A DNA stretch of 64,000 nucleotides from UBA1723 sp045641065 (GCA_045641065.1 JAZUGF010000076.1:12211-76210); one strand, 5' to 3'. Positions 7,881 to 15,525 are shown, counted from the stretch's first letter. Made by a program: numbers and translations. Notes: generated by a model from the letters alone, not told the origin.

Positions 7881-9725
7881 ATGATTAAAACAAATTGTGC
7901 AAAACTTAACACATGGGTTAAGATGTGGGCTGACATCATGCAGCCAGAAAACATCGTTCTATGTGATGGTTCTGATGCAGAGTTCACTCGCCTAATGGAT
8001 GAGTGCGTTGCCGAGGGTTTGGCAAAGAAGTTGGATGACAAGAAGCGTCCAAACAGCTACTACTTCCAGTCTGATCCTTCAGACGTTGCTCGTGTAGAGG
8101 GTCGTACATTCATCTGCTCTAAGAAGCAGGAGGATGCTGGTCCTACAAACAACTGGATGGATCCAAAGGAGATGAAGAAGATCCTTATCGGTAAGTATAC
8201 TGGTTGTATGAAGGGTCGTACAATGTACGTTATCCCATTCTCAATGGGTCCTCTAGGTGGTCCTATCTCTCAGCTTGGTGTTGAGATCACAGACTCAGCT
8301 TACGTAGTTGGTTCAATGAAGATCATGACTCGTATGGGTGCTGGTGCTCTTAAGCTAATCGAGGAGAAGAACGACTTCATCCCTTGTATCCACTCTGTAG
8401 GTAAGCCATTGCCAGAGGGTCTTAAGGACGCTAAGTGGGCTTGCGCACCTATCGATGACAAGTACATCGTTCAGTTCCCTGAGGAGCACGAGATTTGGAC
8501 ATATGGTTCAGGTTACGGTGGTAACGCTCTTCTTGGTAAGAAGTGTTTCGCTCTTCGTATTGCTTCTAAGATGGCACAGGAAGAGGGATGGTTGGCAGAG
8601 CACATGCTTATCCTTAAGCTTACTAAGGAGGCTACAAAGGAGACTAAGTGTGTATGTGCTGCATTCCCATCAGCATGTGGTAAGACAAACTTGGCTATGC
8701 TTATCCCAACTATTCCAGGTTGGAAGGTTGAGACAATCGGAGACGATATCGCTTGGATGAAGTTCGACGAGGAGGGTAACCTTCGCGCAATCAACCCAGA
8801 GGCTGGTTTCTTCGGTGTAGCTCCATATACTTCAGCTAAGACTAACAAGAACGCTCTTGACTCTTGCTGCAAGAACACAATCTTCACAAACGTAGGTTTG
8901 ACTCCAGATAACGATATTTGGTGGGAAGGAATTGGTTACGACTGTCCTAAGGGTACAATCGACTGGAAGGGTAACATCGTAAACGATCCTGCTTCTCGTG
9001 ACGAGGATAAGAATCCAGTTGCTCACAAGAACTCTCGTTTCGCTGCTCCAGCTGCTAACTGTCCAGGTATCGCTTCAGACTGGGAGTCACCAAAGGGTGT
9101 TAAGGTTGATGCTATCCTATTCGGTGGTCGTCGTCCTAATACAGTTCCATTGGTACACGAGGCTGAGGATTGGGCACACGGTGTATTCATGGGATCTATC
9201 GTAGGTTCTGAGGTTACAGCTGCTGCTATCGGTTTGAAGGCTGGTGTTCGTCGTGATCCATTCGCAATGTTGCCATTCTGTGGTTACAACATGGGTGACT
9301 ACTTCCAGCACTGGATCGACATGGAGAAGTTGCCACAGGCTAAGGGTGGTAAGAACATGCCTAAGATCTTCTTCGTTAACTGGTTCCGTCGTGATAAGAG
9401 CAACAAGGCTCTTCCAGCTGGTTTCTTGTGGCCAGGTTACGGTGACAACAGCCGTGTATTGGCTTACATCTTCGATCGTTGCAACGGTCAGGGTGAGACA
9501 GTTGACACTCCAATCGGAAAGGTTCCTGCTAAGGGTGCTATCAACATCGAGGGTCTTGACTCTTGCTGGAATGAGAAGACTATGGAGCAGGTTCTTGCTG
9601 TTAACGTTGACGAGTGGAAGGATGAGGTTGAGCGTATCGAGGAGCACTATGCTAAGTTCGCTGGACACCTTCCAAAGGAGCTAAGCGATCGTTTGGCTAT
9701 CTTGAAGCAGCGTCTTGGTATGTAA
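7881..9725 (+). CDS. pckG: Phosphoenolpyruvate carboxykinase (GTP)
   Basis: Converts oxaloacetate and GTP to phosphoenolpyruvate and CO2, or the reverse. In saccharolytic gut Bacteroidota the reverse direction fixes CO2 on the way to succinate. Length 614 residues matches the GTP-dependent class; the ATP class is about 540. The P-loop with the class-specific reactive cysteine is FPSACGKTNL (about residues 262-271), and the kinase-2 metal motif is ETIGDDIAWMKF (about 285). The substrate-binding region FGGRRPNTVPL is present. Codon use is extremely biased (GGT, GCT, CGT, AAC, AAG), unlike the flanking genes, which indicates very high expression. It is monocistronic and ends in a strong terminator. 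Confidence 0.97.
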   Translation: MIKTNCAKLNTWVKMWADIMQPENIVLCDGSDAEFTRLMDECVAEGLAKKLDDKKRPNSYYFQSDPSDVARVEGRTFICSKKQEDAGPTNNWMDPKEMKKILIGKYTGCMKGRTMYVIPFSMGPLGGPISQLGVEITDSAYVVGSMKIMTRMGAGALKLIEEKNDFIPCIHSVGKPLPEGLKDAKWACAPIDDKYIVQFPEEHEIWTYGSGYGGNALLGKKCFALRIASKMAQEEGWLAEHMLILKLTKEATKETKCVCAAFPSACGKTNLAMLIPTIPGWKVETIGDDIAWMKFDEEGNLRAINPEAGFFGVAPYTSAKTNKNALDSCCKNTIFTNVGLTPDNDIWWEGIGYDCPKGTIDWKGNIVNDPASRDEDKNPVAHKNSRFAAPAANCPGIASDWESPKGVKVDAILFGGRRPNTVPLVHEAEDWAHGVFMGSIVGSEVTAAAIGLKAGVRRDPFAMLPFCGYNMGDYFQHWIDMEKLPQAKGGKNMPKIFFVNWFRRDKSNKALPAGFLWPGYGDNSRVLAYIFDRCNGQGETVDTPIGKVPAKGAINIEGLDSCWNEKTMEQVLAVNVDEWKDEVERIEEHYAKFAGHLPKELSDRLAILKQRLGM

Positions 9726-9751
9726 TTCGAAAGAATAACATCAAAATAAGA

Positions 9752-9783
9752 AAGCCGTATCCGAAAGGGTACGGCTTTTTTTG
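9752..9783 (+). terminator. Terminator after pckG
   Basis: AAGCCGTATCC-GAAA-GGGTACGGCTT followed by T5. It is almost identical in sequence to the terminator at 10485-10516 on the other side of the mntA-hepT pair. Confidence 0.9.
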
Positions 9784-9789
9784 TTAACA

Positions 9790-9821
9790 TTTGGAGATAA
9801 CTGATTAGAATAATATCTTTG
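9790..9821 (+). promoter_or_regulatory. Promoter of mntA-hepT
   Basis: TTTG (9790-9793), a 20-base spacer and TATCTTTG (9814-9821), a full match to the Bacteroidota consensus. It begins right after the pckG terminator, so the toxin-antitoxin pair is an independent transcription unit. Confidence 0.75.
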
Positions 9822-9847
9822 TGCAAAGAACAAAATGTAACAGCATT

Positions 9848-10141
9848 ATGAATACAGAATTTATAAAAAACATAGTAAATTATTTTAGAACCCAACCTAT
9901 AGAAAAAGCTTGGATTTTTGGTTCTTACTCACGTAATGAGGAAAGAGAAGATAGTGATGTTGATATTCTGGTTACATTCAAAAAGGGCGAAAGAATAGGG
10001 TTAAAGTATGCTGCAATTATATGTGATCTAGAAGACATTCTTCATAAAAAGGTAGATATGGTGGTAGATGGAACATTACTTCCATTTGCTCAAAAAAGTG
10101 CGGAACAAGATAAAATTCTTATTTATGAGAGAGGAATGTAG
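9848..10141 (+). CDS. mntA: MntA-type nucleotidyltransferase antitoxin
   Basis: A minimal nucleotidyltransferase of 97 residues acting as the antitoxin of a HEPN/MNT module. The signature GSX10DXD is exact: Gly-Ser (GSYSRNEER) with ten residues before Asp-Val-Asp in SDVDILV. A third acidic residue is likely the Asp in KKVDMVV. In characterised MntA/HepT pairs the antitoxin adds AMP units to the tyrosine of the HEPN RX4HXY motif. A longer frame opens at TTG 9821, but the ATG at 9848 gives the standard N terminus and TTG 9821 lies inside the promoter. The 3' end overlaps hepT by 17 bases. Codons are A/T-rich compared with pckG, fitting a transferred module. Confidence 0.88.
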   Translation: MNTEFIKNIVNYFRTQPIEKAWIFGSYSRNEEREDSDVDILVTFKKGERIGLKYAAIICDLEDILHKKVDMVVDGTLLPFAQKSAEQDKILIYERGM

Positions 10142-10472
10142 AGATAAAGGAAGATTGGAACACATGTTACAATCCATTGGTAAAGTATATGATTATATAG
10201 AAGGAATGGATTATGAAACATTTTCTAAAGATTCTCTACGTTTGCATGCTACTATGTATAATGTTCAAATTATTGGAGAAGCAGTGTGTAAATTGACTAG
10301 TGAATTTAAATCAGATCATCCCAACACTGATTGGAGAATTATTGAAAAAATGAGACATGTTTTAGTTCACGACTATTATCAGATTGATACAATGATACTT
10401 TGGGATGTTATAAAAGGAGATTTGCCGGAACTTGAAGTACAGTTAAGAGAATATATTTTAGAATTCCAATAA
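10125..10472 (+). CDS. hepT: HepT-type HEPN ribonuclease toxin
   Basis: 115-residue all-helical HEPN protein, the predicted RNase toxin partner of MntA. The catalytic RX4HXY motif is intact in MRHVLVHDYY (Arg, His and the modifiable Tyr), close to the C terminus. The start ATG at 10125 lies inside the end of mntA and gives MREECRDKGRLEHML, the typical HepT N terminus. A longer frame starts at 10068 but would overlap mntA by 74 bases and add an atypical N-terminal stretch. An intrinsic terminator follows 12 bases after the stop. Nothing in the reading frame is broken, so the toxin is predicted to be active. Confidence 0.88.
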   Translation: MREECRDKGRLEHMLQSIGKVYDYIEGMDYETFSKDSLRLHATMYNVQIIGEAVCKLTSEFKSDHPNTDWRIIEKMRHVLVHDYYQIDTMILWDVIKGDLPELEVQLREYILEFQ

Positions 10473-10484
10473 AATTACATTAAG

Positions 10485-10516
10485 AAAGCCGTATTCGCAA
10501 GGGTACGGCTTTTTTG
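10485..10516 (+). terminator. Terminator after hepT (copy of the pckG terminator)
   Basis: AAGCCGTATTC-GCAA-GGGTACGGCTT followed by T6, preceded by TAAG as in the pckG copy. It differs from the 9752-9783 hairpin only in and beside the loop, so it looks like a duplication. Confidence 0.88.
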
Positions 10517-10584
10517 TGTTTATTTTAATCTGATCTGCTTACTTTTGACGCAATTTTGCTCTTTTTCTGCTTTCATATATCCTT

Positions 10585-10592
10585 TATCTTTG
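10585..10592 (+). promoter_or_regulatory. -7 box upstream of the 39-residue ORF
   Basis: TATCTTTG matches TAnnTTTG. The MITE copy at 10604 lies immediately downstream, so any transcript from here would carry the element in its leader. A -33 element at the right distance is not clear. Confidence 0.4.
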
Positions 10593-10603
10593 CAATAAAG
10601 AAA

Positions 10604-10733
10604 GGAGATTATATAGAAGTTGTCCAAAATGAGGATTGTTAAGGACGGAACGCCCTAACCCTCTCCAAACGCGAGTTCGGAGAGCGAGCGTATAGAGAAA
10701 AAGCGAGTGTTGGACAATTCGTATATGATTGCC
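10604..10733 (+). mobile_element. MITE-like element, copy 1 (intact, with target duplication)
   Basis: A 130-bp non-coding element. The left end reads GGAGATTATATA..GTTGTCCAA, and the right end, read inward on the other strand, is GGCAATCATATACGAATTGTCC, giving imperfect terminal inverted repeats of about 24 bp. It is flanked on both sides by TAAAGAAA (10596-10603 and 10734-10741), a perfect 8-bp target-site duplication. Two hairpins lie inside: one around GGCGTTCCG-type sequence and one around GCGAG..GAGCG. No reading frame spans it, so mobility would depend on a transposase elsewhere. Related copies: 13929-14058 (inverted), about 25759-25816 and about 61241-61339 (both partial). Confidence 0.85.
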
Positions 10734-10763
10734 TAAAGAAATACAAACAATAAATTGAATATT

Positions 10764-10883
10764 ATGAGTTGTGGATCAGGTCTAGAAAGAGCATTAAGAA
10801 GGATGCTTATAGTGTCAGCTGTTGCATTAGTCGCAGTGATTTTCGGAATAATTAAACTAGTCGAATACTTAATGTATTCATAG
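10764..10883 (+). CDS. 39-residue single-span membrane peptide
   Basis: A small ORF starting MSCGSGLERALRRML and continuing as one hydrophobic helix of about 17 residues (IVSAVALVAVIFGIIKL), ending EYLMYS. An intrinsic terminator begins 15 bases after the stop, and a -7 box lies upstream beyond the MITE copy, so it has the layout of a real small gene. I do not recognise a family. The positive-inside rule (Arg-rich N side) puts the N terminus in the cytoplasm. It could instead be a regulatory leader peptide, but no gene follows before the terminator. Confidence 0.5.
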   Translation: MSCGSGLERALRRMLIVSAVALVAVIFGIIKLVEYLMYS

Positions 10884-10897
10884 TTCATTTAACCCTT

Positions 10898-10927
10898 AAA
10901 CTCGTCATTTTAGATGGCGAGTTTTTA
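10898..10927 (+). terminator. Terminator after the 39-residue ORF
   Basis: AAACTCGTCAT-TTTAG-ATGGCGAGTTT, an 11-bp stem with one G-T pair, followed by a T-rich tail. It closes the transcription unit of the small membrane peptide. Confidence 0.75.
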
Positions 10928-11006
10928 TTTTGCCTAAACTCAATGTGTATTCGACATTTTGTTTGTATTTTAGCAATTTAAGAACAAGACTTAAGCAAAA
11001 ATACAA

Positions 11007-11984
11007 ATGGATAAGATACAAATGACAGATGAAGAGTTCTGCCAAGAATACATTGCTACCAAAATTAAAGATGAAGAAAAACTATTTACGACGGGGCTAA
11101 AATTCGGTTTGGCTTGTGCTGCCTTTGTTTTGTTTTTGGTTTTGACTGTGATTACTTATAAAAAAAATGCTCGTGATGCCTATACCTTTCTGATGATCAC
11201 AATTTTTATTGTGTTACCATCCTTATTTTTCTCATTAAGTGATTTTTCAGAATGTCTTACTGAAAGCAAAAAAAGAAACAGATTCTTAAAAAAAGTAGGA
11301 TTAAATGAGAGTCAGGCGAAGTACAGGTATAATTTTATCAATTATAAGAAAGTGTACATGCCTATATTTCAGAGAATGTGTAGGCTAAATATGCATCCAA
11401 TATTGAAGCAATTGGATCTCATAAAATCAAGTTTCCGTTCAAACAGTGGTATTTTGGCTGAATTTGTCTTTGAAAAGGAATACACAGAAGACGAATACAA
11501 AGAGTCTATCGACCAATTAAAGATGCTAAGCCGAAAAGAAAAAGAGGTAATCGTAGAGCTGCTGTTTAATATTGCGGTGCTTGAAGATGGAATTCATGAT
11601 GATGAATGGGAGTTTTTGACGGGAATTATTGATGATTTGTCGGCTTATATTGATGACTATGCTAGATGGGAAAAGCAAAAATGGGAAAGTAAAATTGAGA
11701 TATTAAAAAATAAATACACACCATTCCGCAGAAGTTATGCCGACGAGAATATAAATGATAAGAAGAACGACGAATTCACGCGTCGAGCCATTCCGTCGCA
11801 TTTGAAGCCATATTATGAAATCTTAGGTCTTGAAGAAGGAGCGACAGAGAAAGAGATCAAGCATGCATACCATAATCTTGCGTTGCAACACCATCCAGAT
11901 TTGATTAAGAATGCCGGTCGAGTGAAGGAGTGTGAGGAGATGATGACGAAGATCAATGAGGCGTATGGGAAAATTAGAGGATAA
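11007..11984 (+). CDS. DjlA-like membrane J-domain protein
   Basis: 325-residue co-chaperone candidate with the plan of DjlA: N-terminal membrane segments (about 28-50 and 57-77), a TerB-like helical domain (about 150-215, containing LEDGIHDDEWEFL) and a C-terminal J domain (about 266-325). The J domain has YYEILGLEEGATEKEIKHAYH and an intact HPD tripeptide (His296-Pro-Asp), so it should stimulate DnaK ATPase at the inner face of the membrane. It is followed after 27 bases by a paralogue of the same plan. Both lie between two inverted MITE copies. The function of this pair is not known. Confidence 0.82.
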   Translation: MDKIQMTDEEFCQEYIATKIKDEEKLFTTGLKFGLACAAFVLFLVLTVITYKKNARDAYTFLMITIFIVLPSLFFSLSDFSECLTESKKRNRFLKKVGLNESQAKYRYNFINYKKVYMPIFQRMCRLNMHPILKQLDLIKSSFRSNSGILAEFVFEKEYTEDEYKESIDQLKMLSRKEKEVIVELLFNIAVLEDGIHDDEWEFLTGIIDDLSAYIDDYARWEKQKWESKIEILKNKYTPFRRSYADENINDKKNDEFTRRAIPSHLKPYYEILGLEEGATEKEIKHAYHNLALQHHPDLIKNAGRVKECEEMMTKINEAYGKIRG

Positions 11985-12011
11985 ATGTCGTATCAAGATT
12001 TTAAATGACGT

Positions 12012-13283
12012 ATGAATAAAAAAGACATATCAAAATACATATTACGAGTATTTCTACGCACATTGCGACAATGTTTGTGTGCGCCACTTTGGCTTTTAAG
12101 TGATTTCCCAATTTTTTTATTTGGTAGTGTGATATGGGTTTTTCTTTCTTTATTATCATTAGTAGTGCCAATATGTTTGCCTATAGTGATACTTGTGTTA
12201 TTTATCAAAGAGGTGATGGCAATATCTCCCATAGTCTTTTTTGCTGAAATTTATTGGGTGTCCAAATATATTGATTATTGGAAGTCACATATAGAACCAT
12301 ATCTAAACAATATTTTTGATGTTTTTATAAAGAAGTTAGGTATAGCACAAAGAATTATACCTCAAATTCACACTGATAAAGAGGAGGATGAGAAGATATC
12401 AAGGTTTATCAATAAAAGGATGAAACTTGACGGAAGTATGCTAAGGAATATGAAACCAGTCATCCATAAACTTTATAAAATGAATTCTAATGCCAGATAT
12501 TATCACGAAACTTATTTGTCTGACCTTTTTACAGAGGGAGAAATAAATGAAATGATAGTGACCGAGTATTCTGACGCTCAATTAGAAAATGCAATTCAGT
12601 CATTGAAAAACATCGATTTGAATGATAAAATCAAATTGATGAAATATCTTTTTATGTTTGCTGTTCTGGAAGACGGAATCCATAAAGACGAATGGTATTT
12701 TTTGATGGGTTTGCTGGCGAAAATCAGAATAAATTCTACTTACACTGAGTATTTAAGGAATCACTTTTCATCATTACGTACAGAGTTTGATGAAGAGCAT
12801 AAAAGTAGCGCGTCGTCGACGGGATATCAACGCAAACATCTTAAGTCTTATTATGCTATATTAGGTTTGGATGAAACTGCGTCTGATGAAGAGGTAAAAA
12901 AAGCATACCATGCTCTTGCATTGCAGCATCACCCTGATCTTCCAAAGAATGCAGAACGTATACAGGAGTGTGAGGAGATGATGGTGAAGATTAATGAAGC
13001 GCATGAGAAAATTATAAAACTGTTTAGGGATGAAGAAAAGGAGTCTGGCAGTGGAGAAACTCACTCTGAAAACTCTGCTACACGCAAATCAAATTCTCAT
13101 CTCAAACCCTATTATGAAATTCTTGGCTTGGATGAAACTGCGTCGGATGCTGAAATCAAAAAAGCCTATCGTGCTCTTGTATCGCAATATCATCCATATC
13201 TGCCAAAGAATGCAAATCGCATAAAGGAGTGTGAGGAGATGATGGCTAAGATCAATGAAGCGTATGAGAAAATTAGAGGATAG
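12012..13283 (+). CDS. DjlA-like membrane protein with two J domains, the second degenerate
   Basis: 423 residues: a long N-terminal hydrophobic region (about 18-85, two or three spans), a TerB-like domain (about 195-245, VLEDGIHKDEWYFL), a J domain (about 276-335, HPD at 307-309) and a second J domain (about 365-423). The second copy is clearly a duplicate (YYEILGLDETASDAEIKKAYR against YYAILGLDETASDEEVKKAYH), but its catalytic tripeptide is HPY (His394-Pro-Tyr396; codons CAT CCA TAT). Asp is essential in the HPD motif of known J proteins, so domain 2 should not activate DnaK. Both C-terminal ends (KIRG) match the upstream paralogue, consistent with duplication or conversion between them. 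Confidence 0.8.
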   Translation: MNKKDISKYILRVFLRTLRQCLCAPLWLLSDFPIFLFGSVIWVFLSLLSLVVPICLPIVILVLFIKEVMAISPIVFFAEIYWVSKYIDYWKSHIEPYLNNIFDVFIKKLGIAQRIIPQIHTDKEEDEKISRFINKRMKLDGSMLRNMKPVIHKLYKMNSNARYYHETYLSDLFTEGEINEMIVTEYSDAQLENAIQSLKNIDLNDKIKLMKYLFMFAVLEDGIHKDEWYFLMGLLAKIRINSTYTEYLRNHFSSLRTEFDEEHKSSASSTGYQRKHLKSYYAILGLDETASDEEVKKAYHALALQHHPDLPKNAERIQECEEMMVKINEAHEKIIKLFRDEEKESGSGETHSENSATRKSNSHLKPYYEILGLDETASDAEIKKAYRALVSQYHPYLPKNANRIKECEEMMAKINEAYEKIRG

Positions 13284-13325
13284 TTAAAAAATTAAAAATT
13301 ACAATTTAAAAATGAAGAATGGCGG

Positions 13326-13355
13326 ATTGCGTTTATAAATCTTTTTGTACTTTTG
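13326..13355 (+). promoter_or_regulatory. Promoter of the 13.4-kb secreted protein
   Basis: ATTG (13326-13329), an 18-base spacer, then TACTTTTG (13348-13355), a match to TAnnTTTG. The ATG lies about 43 bases downstream. Confidence 0.5.
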
Positions 13356-13397
13356 TGCCGAAAGAAATTTGATATTAACCATTTATAATATAATTTG

Positions 13398-13868
13398 ATG
13401 AAATTCAAACATTTTCTAAGTGTCTGCGTGTTGTTTTTAGGCCTTGCTTTGCAGGCTGCTAATCTAACTCATCTTATTGTAGAGTTGAAAGATAACAAGA
13501 CATATAGCTTTAAGTTGGCTGACAAACCAGTTATCACATTCAATGATGGAGATTTGGTTGTGAATGGAGACGCTTCTACTTCTTATGCAATCAGCAATGT
13601 GAAGAATTATCATTTTGGTGATGGTGTTGCATCAGATGTAAAGACAGTTAGCTCAAATGAACTAGTTGTTTCTTATGTTAACGAGAATACAATCAACGTT
13701 CAGAATGCAGTTGCTAATGCACAGGTGTCTGTGTTCACAATTGCTGGCGTAGTTGTTTCAAACCAAGCTGCAGATGCTGATGGAGCTGCTACAATTCAGT
13801 TGCCATCACAGAAAGGTGTCTACATCGTAAAGGTTGGAGACAAGTCTTTCAAAGTTATTCGTAAGTAA
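13398..13868 (+). CDS. Small secreted protein with T9SS-like C-terminal domain
   Basis: 156 residues starting MKFKHFLSVCVLFLGLALQA, a signal peptide of about 20 residues. The middle (LTHLIVELKDNKTYSFKLADKPVITF) resembles the short beta-rich domains that precede sorting signals in Prevotella-type secreted proteins. The last 70 residues (VSVFTIAGVVV...GVYIVKVGDKSFKVIRK) have the pattern of a type A T9SS sorting domain. It may therefore be an almost bare sorting domain exposed at the surface; its role is unknown. An upstream in-frame TTG (13395) adds one residue only. An intrinsic terminator follows. Confidence 0.7.
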   Translation: MKFKHFLSVCVLFLGLALQAANLTHLIVELKDNKTYSFKLADKPVITFNDGDLVVNGDASTSYAISNVKNYHFGDGVASDVKTVSSNELVVSYVNENTINVQNAVANAQVSVFTIAGVVVSNQAADADGAATIQLPSQKGVYIVKVGDKSFKVIRK

Positions 13869-13886
13869 TTTATTTCAATTAATATG

Positions 13887-13913
13887 AAAAGGGTGGGTTC
13901 CTACCCTTTTTTT
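13887..13913 (+). terminator. Terminator after the 13.4-kb secreted protein
   Basis: AAAAGGGTGGG-TTC-CTACCCTTTT followed by more T, a short strong hairpin 18 bases after the stop codon. Confidence 0.8.
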
Positions 13914-13928
13914 GTTGTAATTAAAAAA

Positions 13929-14058
13929 GGCAATTATATACGTGTTATCCAAACACGCTTATTTTTAAGACGCTCGCCCTTCGGGCTCGCGTTGGAGTAT
14001 GGGTTAGGGCGTTCCGCCCTTAACAATCCTCATTTTGGACAACTGCTATATAATCTCC
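13929..14058 (-). mobile_element. MITE-like element, copy 2 (inverted)
   Basis: Exactly 130 bp, like copy 1, but in the opposite orientation. The ends are GGCAATTATATACGTGTT at 13929 and, on the other strand, GGAGATTATATAGCAGTT ending at 14058. The flanks TTAAAAAA (13921-13928) and TTAAAAAT (14059-14066) agree at seven of eight positions, consistent with an 8-bp target duplication. The internal GACGCTCGCCC/GGGCTCGCGT and GGGCG/CGCCC hairpins are stronger than in copy 1. Confidence 0.83.
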
Positions 14059-14442
14059 TTAAAAATAGGTGTTTCACCAATTCAAAAGGAGAGTTATGAG
14101 ATGCATTTCGGTGATGTTGTCGTCACAAATCCTTCATGGAGCCTTTTCTTTACATTAGGCTATAGATTCTAATAGTATGATCTAAGTGAATATTCGCCAT
14201 AGAAGATTGAATAAAATTTGAATAAAATGTTAAAAAAGTTTAATTTTCCTTTGGTGGTAAAGAAAAAAGGGCTACATTTGTATCAGAAAACAAAACAGGT
14301 AGATTTTTTCATAATTAAGGTTTAGGTTAAATTAGAACGGAGGGGGCTGCGAAGTTCCCTTCTTTTGATTTTAAACGAATTAATTCAAGAAATTTTATGT
14401 CCGTTAGTACAGATGGATTATTTTTGTAGAAAAAATATACAC
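14059..14442. other. Non-coding stretch between MITE copy 2 and the 14.4-kb gene
   Basis: About 380 bases. It holds a small GGTGTTTCACC hairpin (about 14078), a 20-codon frame from ATG 14096 with no support, and the promoter at 14250-14280. No other gene is seen. Confidence 0.5.
14250..14280 (+). promoter_or_regulatory. Promoter of the 14.4-kb beta-barrel gene
   Basis: TTTG (14250-14253), exactly 19 bases, then TACATTTG (14273-14280): a full match to the consensus. The leader to the ATG at 14443 would be about 155 bases, long for this window. Confidence 0.65.
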
Positions 14443-15513
14443 ATGAGGATTCTAAAATTTATCTCAGTTCTACTTTTGGCATTATGTGCTAATTCTATCT
14501 ATGCTAATGATTATGAGTTTCTTTGGGGTGTAGAAGCTAACACTGTTTTTGACAACCGTGAAGGAGACAAAACATACGCACCACAGCAGACTATATTCTT
14601 TTCTCGTCTTTCTCCAAGTATTGGTGTAAAAATTAAAGAAGAACATAAGTTGATTGCAGGAACAAATTATATCCAGCCAATAGGGATAGGATATAAAGAA
14701 AACAAGTTTGTTCCGACTGCCTATTACACTTTCTCTCACAAAATAAATTCCAAAGATTCTCTTAATAGTTGTGACAAACTTTGGTCAGTGTCGTTTGGTA
14801 TGATACCGCGTCGACTTATGAAGAGATCTCTTCCGGCTATATTATGGAGCGACTCTATGGATTATTATAATCCTACAATTAGGGGAATCCTATTACAGTG
14901 TGATAAACCGAATGTATCTCATGAGATATCTCTTGACTGGCGAAGTTTACAAAGTGCAGAGCAGAGAGAGGCATTCAATGTGAATTACAACGTGATTGCG
15001 ACAAATCGTAGGAAGCTCTTTTGGGGAGGAAATGCACAATTAAACCATCTTGCAAAACGTGATCCTGTAGTGCCAGGTGAGGATGTCAATGACGATATGT
15101 TTGCTTACCCTTTTATCGGACTTGATTTTCATGAAAAAACTGGTTTGGATATCTTGTATCTCAAGGCAGGTTATGCGATCAGCTGTGACAGATTTAGAGG
15201 AAATGATATATGGGAAGTTGACGGAGGTGTCCTTGCCGAATTCAATTTGCGATGGAAGAAAATCGGAGTTATTGAGACATTGTATGTCGGAGATAAACAA
15301 TTCCCACTTTACCCAATGTATGGTTCGTTGCTAAATATGGGAGATCCACATTATCAGTCAAATGTCTACTCTAAGACGTCGATATATTCTCCTATTGTGA
15401 CAAATAAGTATATCAACTTTGGTGCGTTTCTTGATTTCCACGTCACAAAAGAAGGAACATCTTGCTACCAGAGAGTGGTTTTGAGTGTTAATTTGGGCAA
15501 TGTTGATAACTAA
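14443..15513 (+). CDS. Predicted outer-membrane beta-barrel protein, function unknown
   Basis: 356 residues from the ATG at 14443, which gives a clean signal peptide (MRILKFISVLLLALCANSIYA). The frame also opens at 14365, but that start would add 26 residues before the signal. The mature part alternates polar and aromatic residues in short strands (YEFLWGVEAN, ISLDWRSL, LFWGGNAQLN, IGVIETLYVGDKQ) and ends with a strand (CYQRVVLSVNLGN), as expected for a beta-barrel. I do not recognise the family. It is monocistronic and lies between the MITE-bounded island and the GH5 genes. Confidence 0.6.
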   Translation: MRILKFISVLLLALCANSIYANDYEFLWGVEANTVFDNREGDKTYAPQQTIFFSRLSPSIGVKIKEEHKLIAGTNYIQPIGIGYKENKFVPTAYYTFSHKINSKDSLNSCDKLWSVSFGMIPRRLMKRSLPAILWSDSMDYYNPTIRGILLQCDKPNVSHEISLDWRSLQSAEQREAFNVNYNVIATNRRKLFWGGNAQLNHLAKRDPVVPGEDVNDDMFAYPFIGLDFHEKTGLDILYLKAGYAISCDRFRGNDIWEVDGGVLAEFNLRWKKIGVIETLYVGDKQFPLYPMYGSLLNMGDPHYQSNVYSKTSIYSPIVTNKYINFGAFLDFHVTKEGTSCYQRVVLSVNLGNVDN

Positions 15514-15525
15514 TCGTTGCATAAT

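Noticed and set aside
9117..9668. 183-codon minus-strand frame inside pckG
   Set aside because: It is the antisense of a highly codon-biased gene; bias against TTA/CTA codons keeps the opposite frames open. The translation has no domain-like pattern.
10068..10124. Longer hepT start
   Set aside because: It would overlap mntA by 74 bases and add residues not seen in HepT proteins; ATG 10125 gives the typical N terminus.
14096..14158. 20-codon ATG frame after MITE copy 2
   Set aside because: No promoter directly upstream, no hydrophobic or conserved pattern, and no terminator; chance frame.
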